A stretch of 32,160 nt of DNA from Pirellula sp. (GTDB taxonomy: Bacteria > Planctomycetota > Planctomycetia > Pirellulales > Pirellulaceae). Of this stretch, positions 14,420 through 22,461 are shown in pieces. The stretch is from NCBI GenBank assembly GCA_025459275.1, contig JALOQW010000004.1, forward strand, positions 1-32,160, given 5' to 3'. A program made the position numbers and the translations under genes. Below the pieces are notes generated by a model. The model made no database searches, had not been told where the DNA came from, and saw only the letters and a list, made by a program, of their open reading frames with translations. Position 1 is the first letter of the stretch; each line of letters starts with the position of its first letter.

Positions 14420-17400
14420 TCAAGGAATCGTGGCGAGATAAGCAAACAGATCGGCGACTTCTTGCGGAGTCCGATCGTCCAGCAGACCGCTGGGCATGAT
14501 CGATTCGGTGCTGTAAGCCTTTTTCTCGATCTGGTCCTGGTTGATTCGCAGGATGGATCCGTCGGCGGCTTGGAGGGTGACACCATCGGCTGCGTTGTAG
14601 ATGACCATCCCCGTCAAGACCTCGTCGTCCACGGTGAGCACTCGTACTGCTCGGTATCGGTCTGGAACATCGCGGCTCGGTTCATAGATCGCGCGTGCCA
14701 GATCTTCTCTTGAGAATCGCTTCGTAATCCCGGAAAGGCTGGGGCCGAGAGCGGATTGGCCGCCATGGCACAAGGCGCACTTGGCTTGGAAGATACCGGC
14801 CCCTCGGTCGGCATTCCCTTTCAATCCATCGATCGCCTTCAGAATGCTCTCGATATCGGCTTGGTTGGTAGGGACGATCAGGGCGTTCCATTGCGATTCA
14901 TCGAGTTCGGATTGAAGGTATCGGCTCCAATCCGTCCAGGAATCGGACTTGGGAGCGGGAGTGCGTTGCCCACGCGCGGCGACGGTGCGAGCCCGTTCGA
15001 GGACCATTTGGCGCGGGAAAGAAGCACCCGAATTCAATGTTGCTGAGACCAGTTTAGCGAGGGCGGGAAACTCGCGAGCTGGATCACGTGCGTCAAGCGG
15101 AGCGAGCCCGCGCCAGGCATCGGGCCACAAGGAGCGATCGGTATCCTCGATGGCGTTCAAATACAATTCGTATTCACCCGGCTGCGGGCTTTGAGACAAG
15201 TAACTTAGGCATGTCGATCGCAGCCACTCGAGTTGCATTGCATTCTTGAACGCGGTGCGCAGTCCTTCGTCCAGAGGTTCGACGACGGCGAACTTGATGA
15301 TGGGAACGGACCATTCTTCCGGCGAAGCGGTTTGCAAATGATTGCGGATCTTGGTGCGGGCTTGGTCTTGAATCGCAGGAGGCAAAGCATTCAGGAGTGC
15401 TAAGTCTTCATTGCAACAAGGCTGGGGAAGGTCGATGAAGGCCGCTCCGAGTTTGTTGTCTCTGGAAAGGAGACGCGAGACGAGTTGATTGAGTCGGATA
15501 GGCCATTGGTTGTCTGTGTACAAGCCTCTCGCTTTAACTTTGCGAACCATATCGGCCAATCCATTCGCTGTTTTGTTGGTTGCGGCCGAGGTTCGTGGTG
15601 CGGTGCACTGGGCCAGGCAGCACAGCATGTGAATGTCCGATGTGGGGTGGGATTCGGAGGTGATTTGATCCAGAAGGTACGACATGGATTGCTGATCGCT
15701 CGGTTCCATCATGGCCATGGTTCGCACCGCTTCCGCATGGACGGCATCCCAGCCGCGTTTCTTGGCCGATGTCGCGAAGAACAATGCCCATCGTGCCCAG
15801 TTGTTGCGAGCCGACTCGGTGAGCTGAGACGTGTAGAGTCCTCGATAGCCATCGCTGGCATCGGCCGGTGCGTCGGTTTGCAGAGGAAACACCCCGCGTC
15901 GATCCCCGAGCGCACTTTGCATCACGCACAATTGTTCCATCAATTCTCGCGGATTGGTTGCGTCCAAGTCCGAACTAAATCGTTGACTCAGAGCATCGAG
16001 CAAAAACTTGTCGGCTGAACCACGATGTGGGCCAAACAGCAACTCAGCGATTTGCAGGTCCAAAGGTTTCGAGGGATTACGAGAAGTTGACGTATTTCGA
16101 TTCGAGGAGGACGTGTTGCGGCCTGCAGCCCAAAGCCACGTACGCCGTAGCGAGTTCCCGGAAGGACTGGAGTCCAATTGTGGGGGCTGCGCTGTATTCA
16201 TGGGCCATCGCTTCAGTCCCATCGCTTCCCAGCACAATCGATCTTCGTCGGACCCTAGGTGCGTCTCCCATCGCGTACCATCGGCTTCACCCCGATTGGA
16301 CCAACGCATCCCACGTTGCAGCTTGGCATCCTCCTGAGGGTTCGAGCTTTGCCGGCCAGCCAACCACCATGCGGAAACGCGCACCGCGGGTATCGGAGAG
16401 GAGGCCGACGACTGCAATCGTTCCGCAGGTATTCTCTCACCGAGATGTGTCAACATCTGGGCTGCGCGCAAAATCGCCTTTTCGGAAACGTCTACTGGCC
16501 CATCGATCGGGATTTTGCCCAAGGCCAAGTCGGCTAAATGTCGGCGTACTTTCGGCGTCGCTTGAGGATGCCAAAGGGCGACCGACCAGGCGCTCCACGG
16601 AGCGGGCGACTTGACGACAGACTCAAGCGTTGTCGCCTCCTCGGTAGAAAGCAGTTTCATCTCGACCGCTTTCGAGAAGCAGCCGGGGGATGGATCACCC
16701 GCAGGCGATGGAAGGGAAGGATCTTCGGGTGCATAAGCAACGCGATAAACAGCGCCCATCGTGCCACGCCCACCGACGCATACCAACAAGCTGCCGTCGG
16801 GTGCGACGCAGATCGAGGTCGGGGCGAAACCGGCGGTCCCACTCGGCTCCATGAAGACTTCGGAAGGAATCCTGTCCGGGATGCGTTGCTCGGGATCGAG
16901 GTTCTCGGATGGGAAGATGGTGATCACTCGACCGAATGTCCAGTCCAATACGAAGACTGCATCCCGATACTTCTCCGGGAACGCATCATGCTCGTAGACA
17001 GCAACGCCCGTGGGCGATCCTCGTCCTAATCGGGCCAGGACCATCGGCATCGTCACTCGGTAGTCGTCATCCTTCCATGCGGCTCCGCACCAACCGGCAT
17101 CCGATCCCGGTCCCAACACAAAAACGCGGGTCGGGCGATACCAAGGCAACGTCGCCTCGCGCTCGTCATCGCTGTCGTACGTTGCGATTTGTCCATCTGG
17201 TAGAAAGTCAAAGTCGTAACAGTTGCGCAGACCATGGGCCCATACTCCTCGACGCGAAAAGTCGGGGCTGATGCGCCAGAGCGTGCCGGCACGGGGACGG
17301 ACAATGGCTGCGTTGGGATCGTTCGCAATCCTTCCTACGTTGGCTGCAAAGTTGCCGACGATCAGGTACCAGTGGCCGTCCGGTCCTCGACGGATGGCAT

Positions 17401-17866
17401 GCGCGTCATGTTCGCCCCCTGTCGGCAACTCCAAAACACGCTGAGCTCGCGCATTGGCCACCAAGTCACCGTCTGTGTCATCGGATCGCCACAATCCTCC
17501 GTCCGAAACCCAATACAGCGTTCTTCCTTCGGACCAAAGCCCCTGAGCCCCTTGTTTGACTTCACGCGTCCACTCCACACCTCGATCGAAGACGCCATCA
17601 GCATCTTCGTCCACCAAGGTCCGAAGGTATCCAGGACCGGAAACGACAGGCCTTCCTCCCGCGTCGATCGTCATGCAAAAGCAATCGTGCGCGAGTCGAT
17701 CGTCCGCAACGCGTTGGACCACGAACCCATCGGGAACGGAAAACGGGGGTTGCTCTGCATGCAATGGAACAGGAAGTGACAGCCCGCCGACAGCGAGAAA
17801 CAGGATTCCTGCAACCAGCCAACAAGTTTTCCACCGATTGTTCGACACGGATGCTCTTCCCAGCAT
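14420..17866 (-). CDS. PVC-type heme-binding CxxCH protein (membrane-bound dehydrogenase/DUF7133-like)
   Basis: A secreted protein of 1148 residues from the ATG at 17866. An in-frame ATG at 17938 would add 24 residues, but the signal peptide (NNRWKTCWLVAGILFLAVGGL) sits properly behind 17866. The first 400 residues form a beta-propeller of the DUF7133/glucose-dehydrogenase type: FSVPDGFVVQRVADD, DEDADGVFDRGVEW, WVSDGGLWRSDDTDGD, GEHDAHAIRRGPDGHWYL, HGLRNCYDFDFLPDG. A helical HEAT-like middle follows. The C-terminus is a PVC-type cytochrome domain with CALCHGG (heme Cys-x2-Cys-His at about residue 1030), the GPSLSGITKRFSREDLARAI stretch and a candidate Met ligand in IMPSGLLD. These planctomycete proteins are thought to oxidise periplasmic sugars; the substrate is unknown. 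Divergent from the PmoA/DUF6807 gene. Confidence 0.92.
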   Translation of the reverse strand: MLGRASVSNNRWKTCWLVAGILFLAVGGLSLPVPLHAEQPPFSVPDGFVVQRVADDRLAHDCFCMTIDAGGRPVVSGPGYLRTLVDEDADGVFDRGVEWTREVKQGAQGLWSEGRTLYWVSDGGLWRSDDTDGDLVANARAQRVLELPTGGEHDAHAIRRGPDGHWYLIVGNFAANVGRIANDPNAAIVRPRAGTLWRISPDFSRRGVWAHGLRNCYDFDFLPDGQIATYDSDDEREATLPWYRPTRVFVLGPGSDAGWCGAAWKDDDYRVTMPMVLARLGRGSPTGVAVYEHDAFPEKYRDAVFVLDWTFGRVITIFPSENLDPEQRIPDRIPSEVFMEPSGTAGFAPTSICVAPDGSLLVCVGGRGTMGAVYRVAYAPEDPSLPSPAGDPSPGCFSKAVEMKLLSTEEATTLESVVKSPAPWSAWSVALWHPQATPKVRRHLADLALGKIPIDGPVDVSEKAILRAAQMLTHLGERIPAERLQSSASSPIPAVRVSAWWLAGRQSSNPQEDAKLQRGMRWSNRGEADGTRWETHLGSDEDRLCWEAMGLKRWPMNTAQPPQLDSSPSGNSLRRTWLWAAGRNTSSSNRNTSTSRNPSKPLDLQIAELLFGPHRGSADKFLLDALSQRFSSDLDATNPRELMEQLCVMQSALGDRRGVFPLQTDAPADASDGYRGLYTSQLTESARNNWARWALFFATSAKKRGWDAVHAEAVRTMAMMEPSDQQSMSYLLDQITSESHPTSDIHMLCCLAQCTAPRTSAATNKTANGLADMVRKVKARGLYTDNQWPIRLNQLVSRLLSRDNKLGAAFIDLPQPCCNEDLALLNALPPAIQDQARTKIRNHLQTASPEEWSVPIIKFAVVEPLDEGLRTAFKNAMQLEWLRSTCLSYLSQSPQPGEYELYLNAIEDTDRSLWPDAWRGLAPLDARDPAREFPALAKLVSATLNSGASFPRQMVLERARTVAARGQRTPAPKSDSWTDWSRYLQSELDESQWNALIVPTNQADIESILKAIDGLKGNADRGAGIFQAKCALCHGGQSALGPSLSGITKRFSREDLARAIYEPSRDVPDRYRAVRVLTVDDEVLTGMVIYNAADGVTLQAADGSILRINQDQIEKKAYSTESIMPSGLLDDRTPQEVADLFAYLATIP

Positions 17867-17990
17867 TGGCGTTGAAGTATGTTGGACGAGGGAACCGCGA
17901 GGTCCTAGAAATGACCCTTGTCGTATATAGTAACGCATTCACTCCGCGAGACAGCCCGAGATGACCTTGATCTTGTAACAAAAATCCATC

Positions 17991-19022
17991 ATGCACCCAT
18001 TCCCTTGCTTCCGCTTGGTATATTCCCCCTTGGCTCTGTTCCTTCTTTGCTTCACGACCGTCGGTTCATCGTGGGCGCAGTTCTCGCTGGAAGAGCACAC
18101 CGATCGCATCGATGTTTTGCATGATGGTCAGCTGCTGACTTCCTATCGGTTCCGATCGGGCTCCAAGCCGGTCCTGTGGCCCATTCTGGGGCCTGATCAA
18201 CAGAAGATGACTCGAAGTTATCCCCTCGATGACACCGTCGAAAGGGAAGAACATGATCACCCGCATCATCGTGGGCTTTGGATGACCTTTGGAGAGGTCG
18301 ATGATTGGGATTGGTGGGCCGAAGGAAAGGGAAGAGGTGTCGTCGCGCATCGACGCGTTGTCGACAAAGGAGCCTCCAGTTCCGATGCCTTTATCGTTGC
18401 CGAGCACGAGTGGCTGTCCCCGATGAAAGACAGCCAAGAACCGACGACCATCCTCAAGGAAACTTGCTGCTATACGTTTCGTATCGAGGGAGGAGAGCAC
18501 GTCATCGATTGTGAGTACGTACTCAAGAGCCCCACAGCAGGAAAACAAGTCCATTTCGGCGATACAAAGGAAGGTATGTTTGCCATCCGTGTCCCCGAAT
18601 CGATGCGAGCAGATCGTCCCGCTGGTGAAATGCTGAGCAGTTCCGGCGATCGTGGCGGTGATGTTTGGGGCAAGTCCGCGCGGTGGGTCGACTACTCTGG
18701 TCCAACGGTTCCGGGAGGAAAGGATCTCTATGGAATCGCTATGCTGGTTCACCCTGAGAGCTTTCGCAGTCAGGGGCTTTGGCATGCACGAACGTACGGC
18801 CTCTTCGCACACAACCCCTTTGGGATTAAAGACTTTTTGCCCAATCGAACCCAAACCGAGTCAGGGAGGCAAGATCCTCCGCACTCTGGAGGCTATACCT
18901 TGCCCGCCAATGAGTCCCTTCATTTCATGTACCGGGTCATTCTGCATCGCGACCGCTGGTCGATGGAGACCGGCAACCAGCGGTGGAATGAATTTGCAAA
19001 ACTGAAGCCTCGGCTACACTGA
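17991..19022 (+). CDS. PmoA/DUF6807-family secreted protein
   Basis: A 343-residue protein with a clear signal peptide (about 1-29, hydrophobic core PLALFLLCFTTVGSSWA). The family core is HDGQLLTSYRF, KPVLWPILGP and the histidine-rich EEHDHPHHRGLWMTFGEVDDWDWW (residues 86-109; His at 88, 90, 92, 93), followed by a later VDYSGPTVPGGKDLYGIAM and a C-terminal YRVILHRDRWS. DUF6807 proteins are common in planctomycetes, often near sugar-oxidising secreted enzymes; the PmoA name reflects old similarity to methane oxygenase and should not be taken as function. The His cluster suggests metal binding (inference). The start overlaps nothing; the 52- to 124-bp gap to the divergent heme protein gene must hold both promoters. 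Confidence 0.85.
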   Translation: MHPFPCFRLVYSPLALFLLCFTTVGSSWAQFSLEEHTDRIDVLHDGQLLTSYRFRSGSKPVLWPILGPDQQKMTRSYPLDDTVEREEHDHPHHRGLWMTFGEVDDWDWWAEGKGRGVVAHRRVVDKGASSSDAFIVAEHEWLSPMKDSQEPTTILKETCCYTFRIEGGEHVIDCEYVLKSPTAGKQVHFGDTKEGMFAIRVPESMRADRPAGEMLSSSGDRGGDVWGKSARWVDYSGPTVPGGKDLYGIAMLVHPESFRSQGLWHARTYGLFAHNPFGIKDFLPNRTQTESGRQDPPHSGGYTLPANESLHFMYRVILHRDRWSMETGNQRWNEFAKLKPRLH

Positions 19023-19047
19023 TTCACGTTTGAGGGAGTTGCCGAAG

Positions 19048-20559
19048 TTGTCCAATCATCCGAATGAGTCATTGAGCTTTACCTGCCCGCAATGCAACAA
19101 GCGTCTCAAGGCTCCCCCGTCATTGGTTGGGAAGAGGGTCATGTGTCCTGGTTGCCAAGCCAAGGTCTTGGTGCCTGAGCCGCAATCGGCACAAGCGGAC
19201 GCTGACTCTTGGCTCGACTGGGATGGCTCGACTAGTGGCACAGCCTCTGCCCAACTGGCAACACGTCCAACCCCTTCTCCAGAACCAGAGCCAGTGAGTT
19301 CTCCGAAACCAGGAGCAAGCCTGTTCGACGATGACTTGCCCGACTTGGCGCCGTTGACTGCAGCCCATACGGCATCGCCTGCTGTGCCTGCAGCCGACAA
19401 GGATTCGGGGCCGGCTTCGTTGGGAGCTGCGATCGAGAGGTTGTCGCAGGAACAACTTGCTCGAGACGACGCGGCCTTGAACGAATACTTCAAGCCTCCT
19501 GTCGACGAGGAATTCTCGTTTCCGTGCAAAGTCTGCGGCACGCTACTGTACGCGTCCGCTTCACGCGTCGGTTCGATGACGCGTTGCCCAGACTGTCATT
19601 CGGAGTTCAGCGTTCCGTCACCACCGGTCAAGAAGAAGATGCCCAAGATCGTCATCGATGACGCTGTGGCTGATGTGCGACTTGCACCGGTCGAAAGCAC
19701 GAATCCTCGCACCCAAACCGGTGATGCGATCAAGACCAAAGAAATCTTGGACAAGGCGGCCATCGAGGCGGACCGAGAGCGGCAGGAGATTGAATCCGTA
19801 GCCGTCGCCTTTGATTCGCGGCGATGGCTTTCCATGATCTTCGGATTTCTGAGGGATCCAGGAATCGTGTTCCTGGCGGTGTTGCTGGGGATTTTTGCGG
19901 CGGCATGCTTCTATGCGCTCCATGCCGTCGGGAGCATGGAAATGCCACTGGTCCAGATTTGGATCCTACGAGCCATTCTGTTCGCAATTTTCGGCGTTCC
20001 CATTCTGGTCTCTATTTTGATGTGTTGCATGGTCATCTTGCCGATGGCAGCCGATCGCAAGAGCAGGGTTGATGAATGGCCCTTCGGGAGATTCGGAGAT
20101 GCGATGAGCGAACTCAGTATGGTGCTCTCTGCGATCGCGATCGCCGCCGTGCCAGGAGGAATCCTCGCAACGCTTTTGTCGTGGGTCGGTGTGGTTCCCA
20201 TCGTCCGAGAGATCTTGGTCCTGGGCTCGATTTGGGGACTGACACCGTTCGTACTCCTAAGCATGATCGACAACAACCGAGTTACGGAGCCGTTCTCTAA
20301 AGCGGTCTTCGGTTCGATCAGCGCAAGGCCCGACGCTTGGGGGGCTATGTACTTTCAGACGGCAATCATGATTGCTTGCCTCTTCATCCTTTTTGGAATC
20401 GCTGTGATCACGACTCCGATGACGTCGGCGCTGCTGGGATTGGCAATCCCGTTCGGCCTTTTCTTTATTGCCAATCAGTATGGGATCCTCGCCGGCCGCG
20501 TTAGCGATATCACGCACCTCGGCTTCGAAGGGGATTTCAGCCAAGACGACGAGTCCTGA
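19048..20559 (+). CDS. Zinc-ribbon, multi-spanning membrane protein
   Basis: A 503-residue protein from TTG 19048, chosen because GAGGGAG (19032-19038) lies 9 bases before it; a TTG at 19030 would give 509. The N-terminal half is cytoplasmic-looking with two four-cysteine ribbons: C13/C16 with C33/C36, and C160/C163 with C180/C183. They are joined by a Pro/Ala/Ser-rich linker. The C-terminal half has about six membrane helices, from about residue 265 (IVFLAVLLGIFAAACFYAL) to about 485 (GLAIPFGLFFIANQYGIL). I recall this layout, MJ0042-like zinc fingers plus a Yip1-like membrane part, as frequent in planctomycetes, but its role is unknown. It begins 26 bp after the DUF6807 stop, so it may be co-transcribed. 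Confidence 0.8.
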   Translation: MSNHPNESLSFTCPQCNKRLKAPPSLVGKRVMCPGCQAKVLVPEPQSAQADADSWLDWDGSTSGTASAQLATRPTPSPEPEPVSSPKPGASLFDDDLPDLAPLTAAHTASPAVPAADKDSGPASLGAAIERLSQEQLARDDAALNEYFKPPVDEEFSFPCKVCGTLLYASASRVGSMTRCPDCHSEFSVPSPPVKKKMPKIVIDDAVADVRLAPVESTNPRTQTGDAIKTKEILDKAAIEADRERQEIESVAVAFDSRRWLSMIFGFLRDPGIVFLAVLLGIFAAACFYALHAVGSMEMPLVQIWILRAILFAIFGVPILVSILMCCMVILPMAADRKSRVDEWPFGRFGDAMSELSMVLSAIAIAAVPGGILATLLSWVGVVPIVREILVLGSIWGLTPFVLLSMIDNNRVTEPFSKAVFGSISARPDAWGAMYFQTAIMIACLFILFGIAVITTPMTSALLGLAIPFGLFFIANQYGILAGRVSDITHLGFEGDFSQDDES

Positions 20560-20592
20560 TCTTCAAGGATCAAGAAAGAGTATGAACGCACA

Positions 20593-20874
20593 ATGAATCG
20601 AGAACGCGATTCCGACCGGAACCAGGAAGCCAAAGCGGTGTGGAAGTTATCCGCTTACGTTTTCGGAGTTGTCCTCATCAGCGTTTTGCTACTTGCAATC
20701 AACGCCGGTATGGTATTTGGATTGGCATCTGTCTTGGAAGCGCGTTATCAAACCGTTCCTTTGATCGAGCAAATCTCGCAGTATTCGATTTACGTGTTTC
20801 CTATCATCCTTCTCTACTTCGAGTGGTACGCCTGGGATGTTCTTTCCTCGACGCGTCGACGCAGGCAGGCTTAA
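20593..20874 (+). CDS. Small two-helix membrane protein
   Basis: A 93-residue protein with a charged N-terminus (MNRERDSDRNQEAK), membrane segments at about 17-45 (KLSAYVFGVVLISVLLLAINAGMVFGLAS) and 63-80 (QYSIYVFPIILLYFEWYA), and a basic tail (STRRRRQA), a layout that favours a cytoplasmic C-terminus. I do not recognise the family. It starts 33 bp after the zinc-ribbon membrane protein on the same strand, suggesting an operon. The ATG at 20593 lies just after a four-codon out-of-frame ATG (20582). It is convergent with the MerC-like gene. Confidence 0.6.
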   Translation: MNRERDSDRNQEAKAVWKLSAYVFGVVLISVLLLAINAGMVFGLASVLEARYQTVPLIEQISQYSIYVFPIILLYFEWYAWDVLSSTRRRRQA

Positions 20875-20916
20875 GACTCGGGTTGGTTCAAGTCACAAAG
20901 TAACGAGATAACCCAT

Positions 20917-21594
20917 CTATGACGCGCGAGCCAAATTAGAAGCGCCATCAACGCAATCGCCCGTTAAAGGGATCACGTTCTGGGGGATCGCTTCATCACT
21001 CTCCGCCCCTGCGCAGCAATTCTGCTTGATGCATGGAGCCATCCAGCGTCGCTTAAGATTGAGGACGTGGGCCATAATCAATAGCAAGCCACCGATGGGA
21101 GTCATCCAAGGTTGGAATGTGCCGATCCCTGCCATCAGCAAATCCGGAGTTTCCTTGTTCGACTGTTCGTCCGATGGTTTGCTCGCATGCGAATGATCGT
21201 GATGTGCGTGATCGTGATGTGCGTGATCGTGATGTGCGTGATGACCATGAGCTTGATCATCGTCTTGCAAATGACTCACCGAACTGTCTGGGGAGCAGCA
21301 ATCGAGGGAACAACAGTCGCCGGGCAAAACAAAAGCGGCTGTCAGGATCAATCCGAGACCGGAGCTTGCGAGAGTCAGAATGCGCAGATCCCGAAAACGA
21401 AAGACGGTCGGGAGAATGGCCAACGCAACTAGCGAGCAACACACGACCGCCGCCACTTGATGGAACTCCGGAGCAGCCATCCATTCCGTGAACTTGAGCG
21501 TAGGAAGGGTCGCGACGAGAACAGGTGTCGCAGCGCAATGGACTGCACAAGCTGCCGACGCAAAAATTCCCAATCGATCCTTCCAATCACGCAT
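20917..21594 (-). CDS. MerC-domain membrane protein with histidine-rich metal loop
   Basis: A 225-residue protein from the ATG at 21594, chosen because GGAG lies 8 bases ahead; a TTG at 21627 would add 11 residues. The first helix carries the MerC mark CAVHCAATP (C16, H19, C20), followed by helices at about 44-64 (HQVAAVVCCSLVALAILPTVF) and 70-90. A soluble loop then holds paired cysteines (C94, C95, C99, C100) and a histidine-rich run (about 116-136) made of tandem HHDHA units. A last hydrophobic segment (TPIGGLLLIMAHVL) and a Cys-containing tail end it. MerC proteins carry mercuric ions inward; in this chromosomal form without mer genes a general metal role is as likely. Confidence 0.78.
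   Translation of the reverse strand: MRDWKDRLGIFASAACAVHCAATPVLVATLPTLKFTEWMAAPEFHQVAAVVCCSLVALAILPTVFRFRDLRILTLASSGLGLILTAAFVLPGDCCSLDCCSPDSSVSHLQDDDQAHGHHAHHDHAHHDHAHHDHSHASKPSDEQSNKETPDLLMAGIGTFQPWMTPIGGLLLIMAHVLNLKRRWMAPCIKQNCCAGAESDEAIPQNVIPLTGDCVDGASNLARAS
21195..21239. repeat. Three perfect 15-bp tandem repeats encoding a His-rich motif
   Basis: The unit GATCGTGATGTGCGT is repeated three times without change (21195-21209, 21210-21224, 21225-21239). On the minus strand it encodes a five-residue HHDHA-type motif inside the MerC-like protein. Length is a multiple of three, so unit gain or loss keeps the frame. Confidence 0.9.
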
Positions 21595-21629
21595 TCCATC
21601 CACTCCAATCTTATATCTAGTCAACAATA

Positions 21630-21670
21630 CTCAGTCGCCGAGACTCAATTGCTGAGACTCCGTCACTGAG
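21630..21670. promoter_or_regulatory. Nested symmetric repeat upstream of MerC-like and YggS genes
   Basis: The 41-bp element reads CTCAGT (21630-21635), GAGACTCA (21640-21647), TGAGACTC (21653-21660), ACTGAG (21665-21670). CTCAGT and ACTGAG are inverted; GAGACTC is repeated directly; CTCA/TGAG around the centre are inverted. It lies in the 147-bp divergent gap and could be an operator for either gene. Confidence 0.45.
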
Positions 21671-21678
21671 GACCCTCT

Positions 21679-21706
21679 ATCGTACCGAGAACCCATCCAG
21701 ATGCAA
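21679..21706 (-). promoter_or_regulatory. Putative promoter of the MerC-like gene
   Basis: On the minus strand TTGCAT, 16 bp, TACGAT, about 85 bp before the ATG at 21594. The 12-mer around the -10 is identical to that of the rhodanese promoter at 12802-12813. The symmetric element at 21630-21670 would then lie just downstream of the start of transcription. Confidence 0.4.
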
Positions 21707-21741
21707 TCCGATTGCGAAAACATTTTCGTTACCTTTCTGAA

Positions 21742-22461
21742 ATGAATGCAAACGTGGTGCGAACGGAGCGGATTCGTGAGAATTACCGGCAAGTGTTGAC
21801 GGAAGTGGCCGCAGCGGAGTCGTCGGCGGGGCGTGCCTCGGGTTCGGTGCGAGTCGTGGCGGTCACAAAGTATGTCGGGGTATCGGAGACGCTGGCCTTG
21901 GTCGAAGCTGGTTGTTTGGATTTGGGAGAGAGTCGGCCTCAGAGTCTTTGGGACAAAGCCTCGCAGGTTCCGGCTCTTGTCCGATGGCATTTGATCGGGC
22001 ACTTGCAGCGGAACAAAGTTCGACGCACGCTCCCGTTCCTGCACCTGATGCATTCTCTGGATTCGCAGCGTTTGAGCGAGCAGATCGAGCGGGATGCGTC
22101 GGAACTCGGGGTGCGTGTTTCGGTACTTTTGGAGATCAATATCACGCAGGATGGCACAAAAACGGGGATGCAGCCTGTGGATGCGGAGGTTTGGTTGGAA
22201 CGGTATGCCGCGGACGAGGGATGGCGCGATCGGATCCGATTGCTGGGTTTGATGGGGATGAGCTCGCTGGATGCGGATGCATCGCAAGCCCGGCGCGAGT
22301 TTGCGTCGCTCCGAGAGAGGTGTGAAGCCTGGAATGACCGATTTGGATTGGAGATGTCGGAGCTATCGATGGGAATGAGCCATGATTTTGCATCCGCCAT
22401 CGCAGAGGGAGCGACATTGGTTCGCATAGGTTCCCGTCTTTTTGAAGGAGTAGAGCCTTAG
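21742..22461 (+). CDS. YggS/PROSC-type pyridoxal-phosphate homeostasis protein
   Basis: A 239-residue cytoplasmic protein related to the alanine racemase barrel. The PLP lysine lies in VVAVTKYVG (K43), followed by LDLGESRPQSLWDKA, WHLIGHLQRNKVRRTL (family consensus WHFIGxLQxNK), LEINITQDGTKTGM and the phosphate-binding end SMGMSHDFASAIAEGATLVRIGSRLF. YggS-type proteins bind PLP and keep its free level steady; deletion in other bacteria disturbs vitamin B6 and amino-acid pools. Start: ATG at 21742 rather than the TTG at 21712. There is no clear ribosome-binding site, but a CGAAAA-CA-TTTTCG dyad (21715-21728) lies just ahead. Its stop codon overlaps that of nnrD on the other strand. Confidence 0.92.
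   Translation: MNANVVRTERIRENYRQVLTEVAAAESSAGRASGSVRVVAVTKYVGVSETLALVEAGCLDLGESRPQSLWDKASQVPALVRWHLIGHLQRNKVRRTLPFLHLMHSLDSQRLSEQIERDASELGVRVSVLLEINITQDGTKTGMQPVDAEVWLERYAADEGWRDRIRLLGLMGMSSLDADASQARREFASLRERCEAWNDRFGLEMSELSMGMSHDFASAIAEGATLVRIGSRLFEGVEP

Noticed and set aside
21195-21239. Short regular repeats considered as a CRISPR array
   Set aside because: The 15-bp units are directly adjacent with no spacers and encode a His-rich protein segment.
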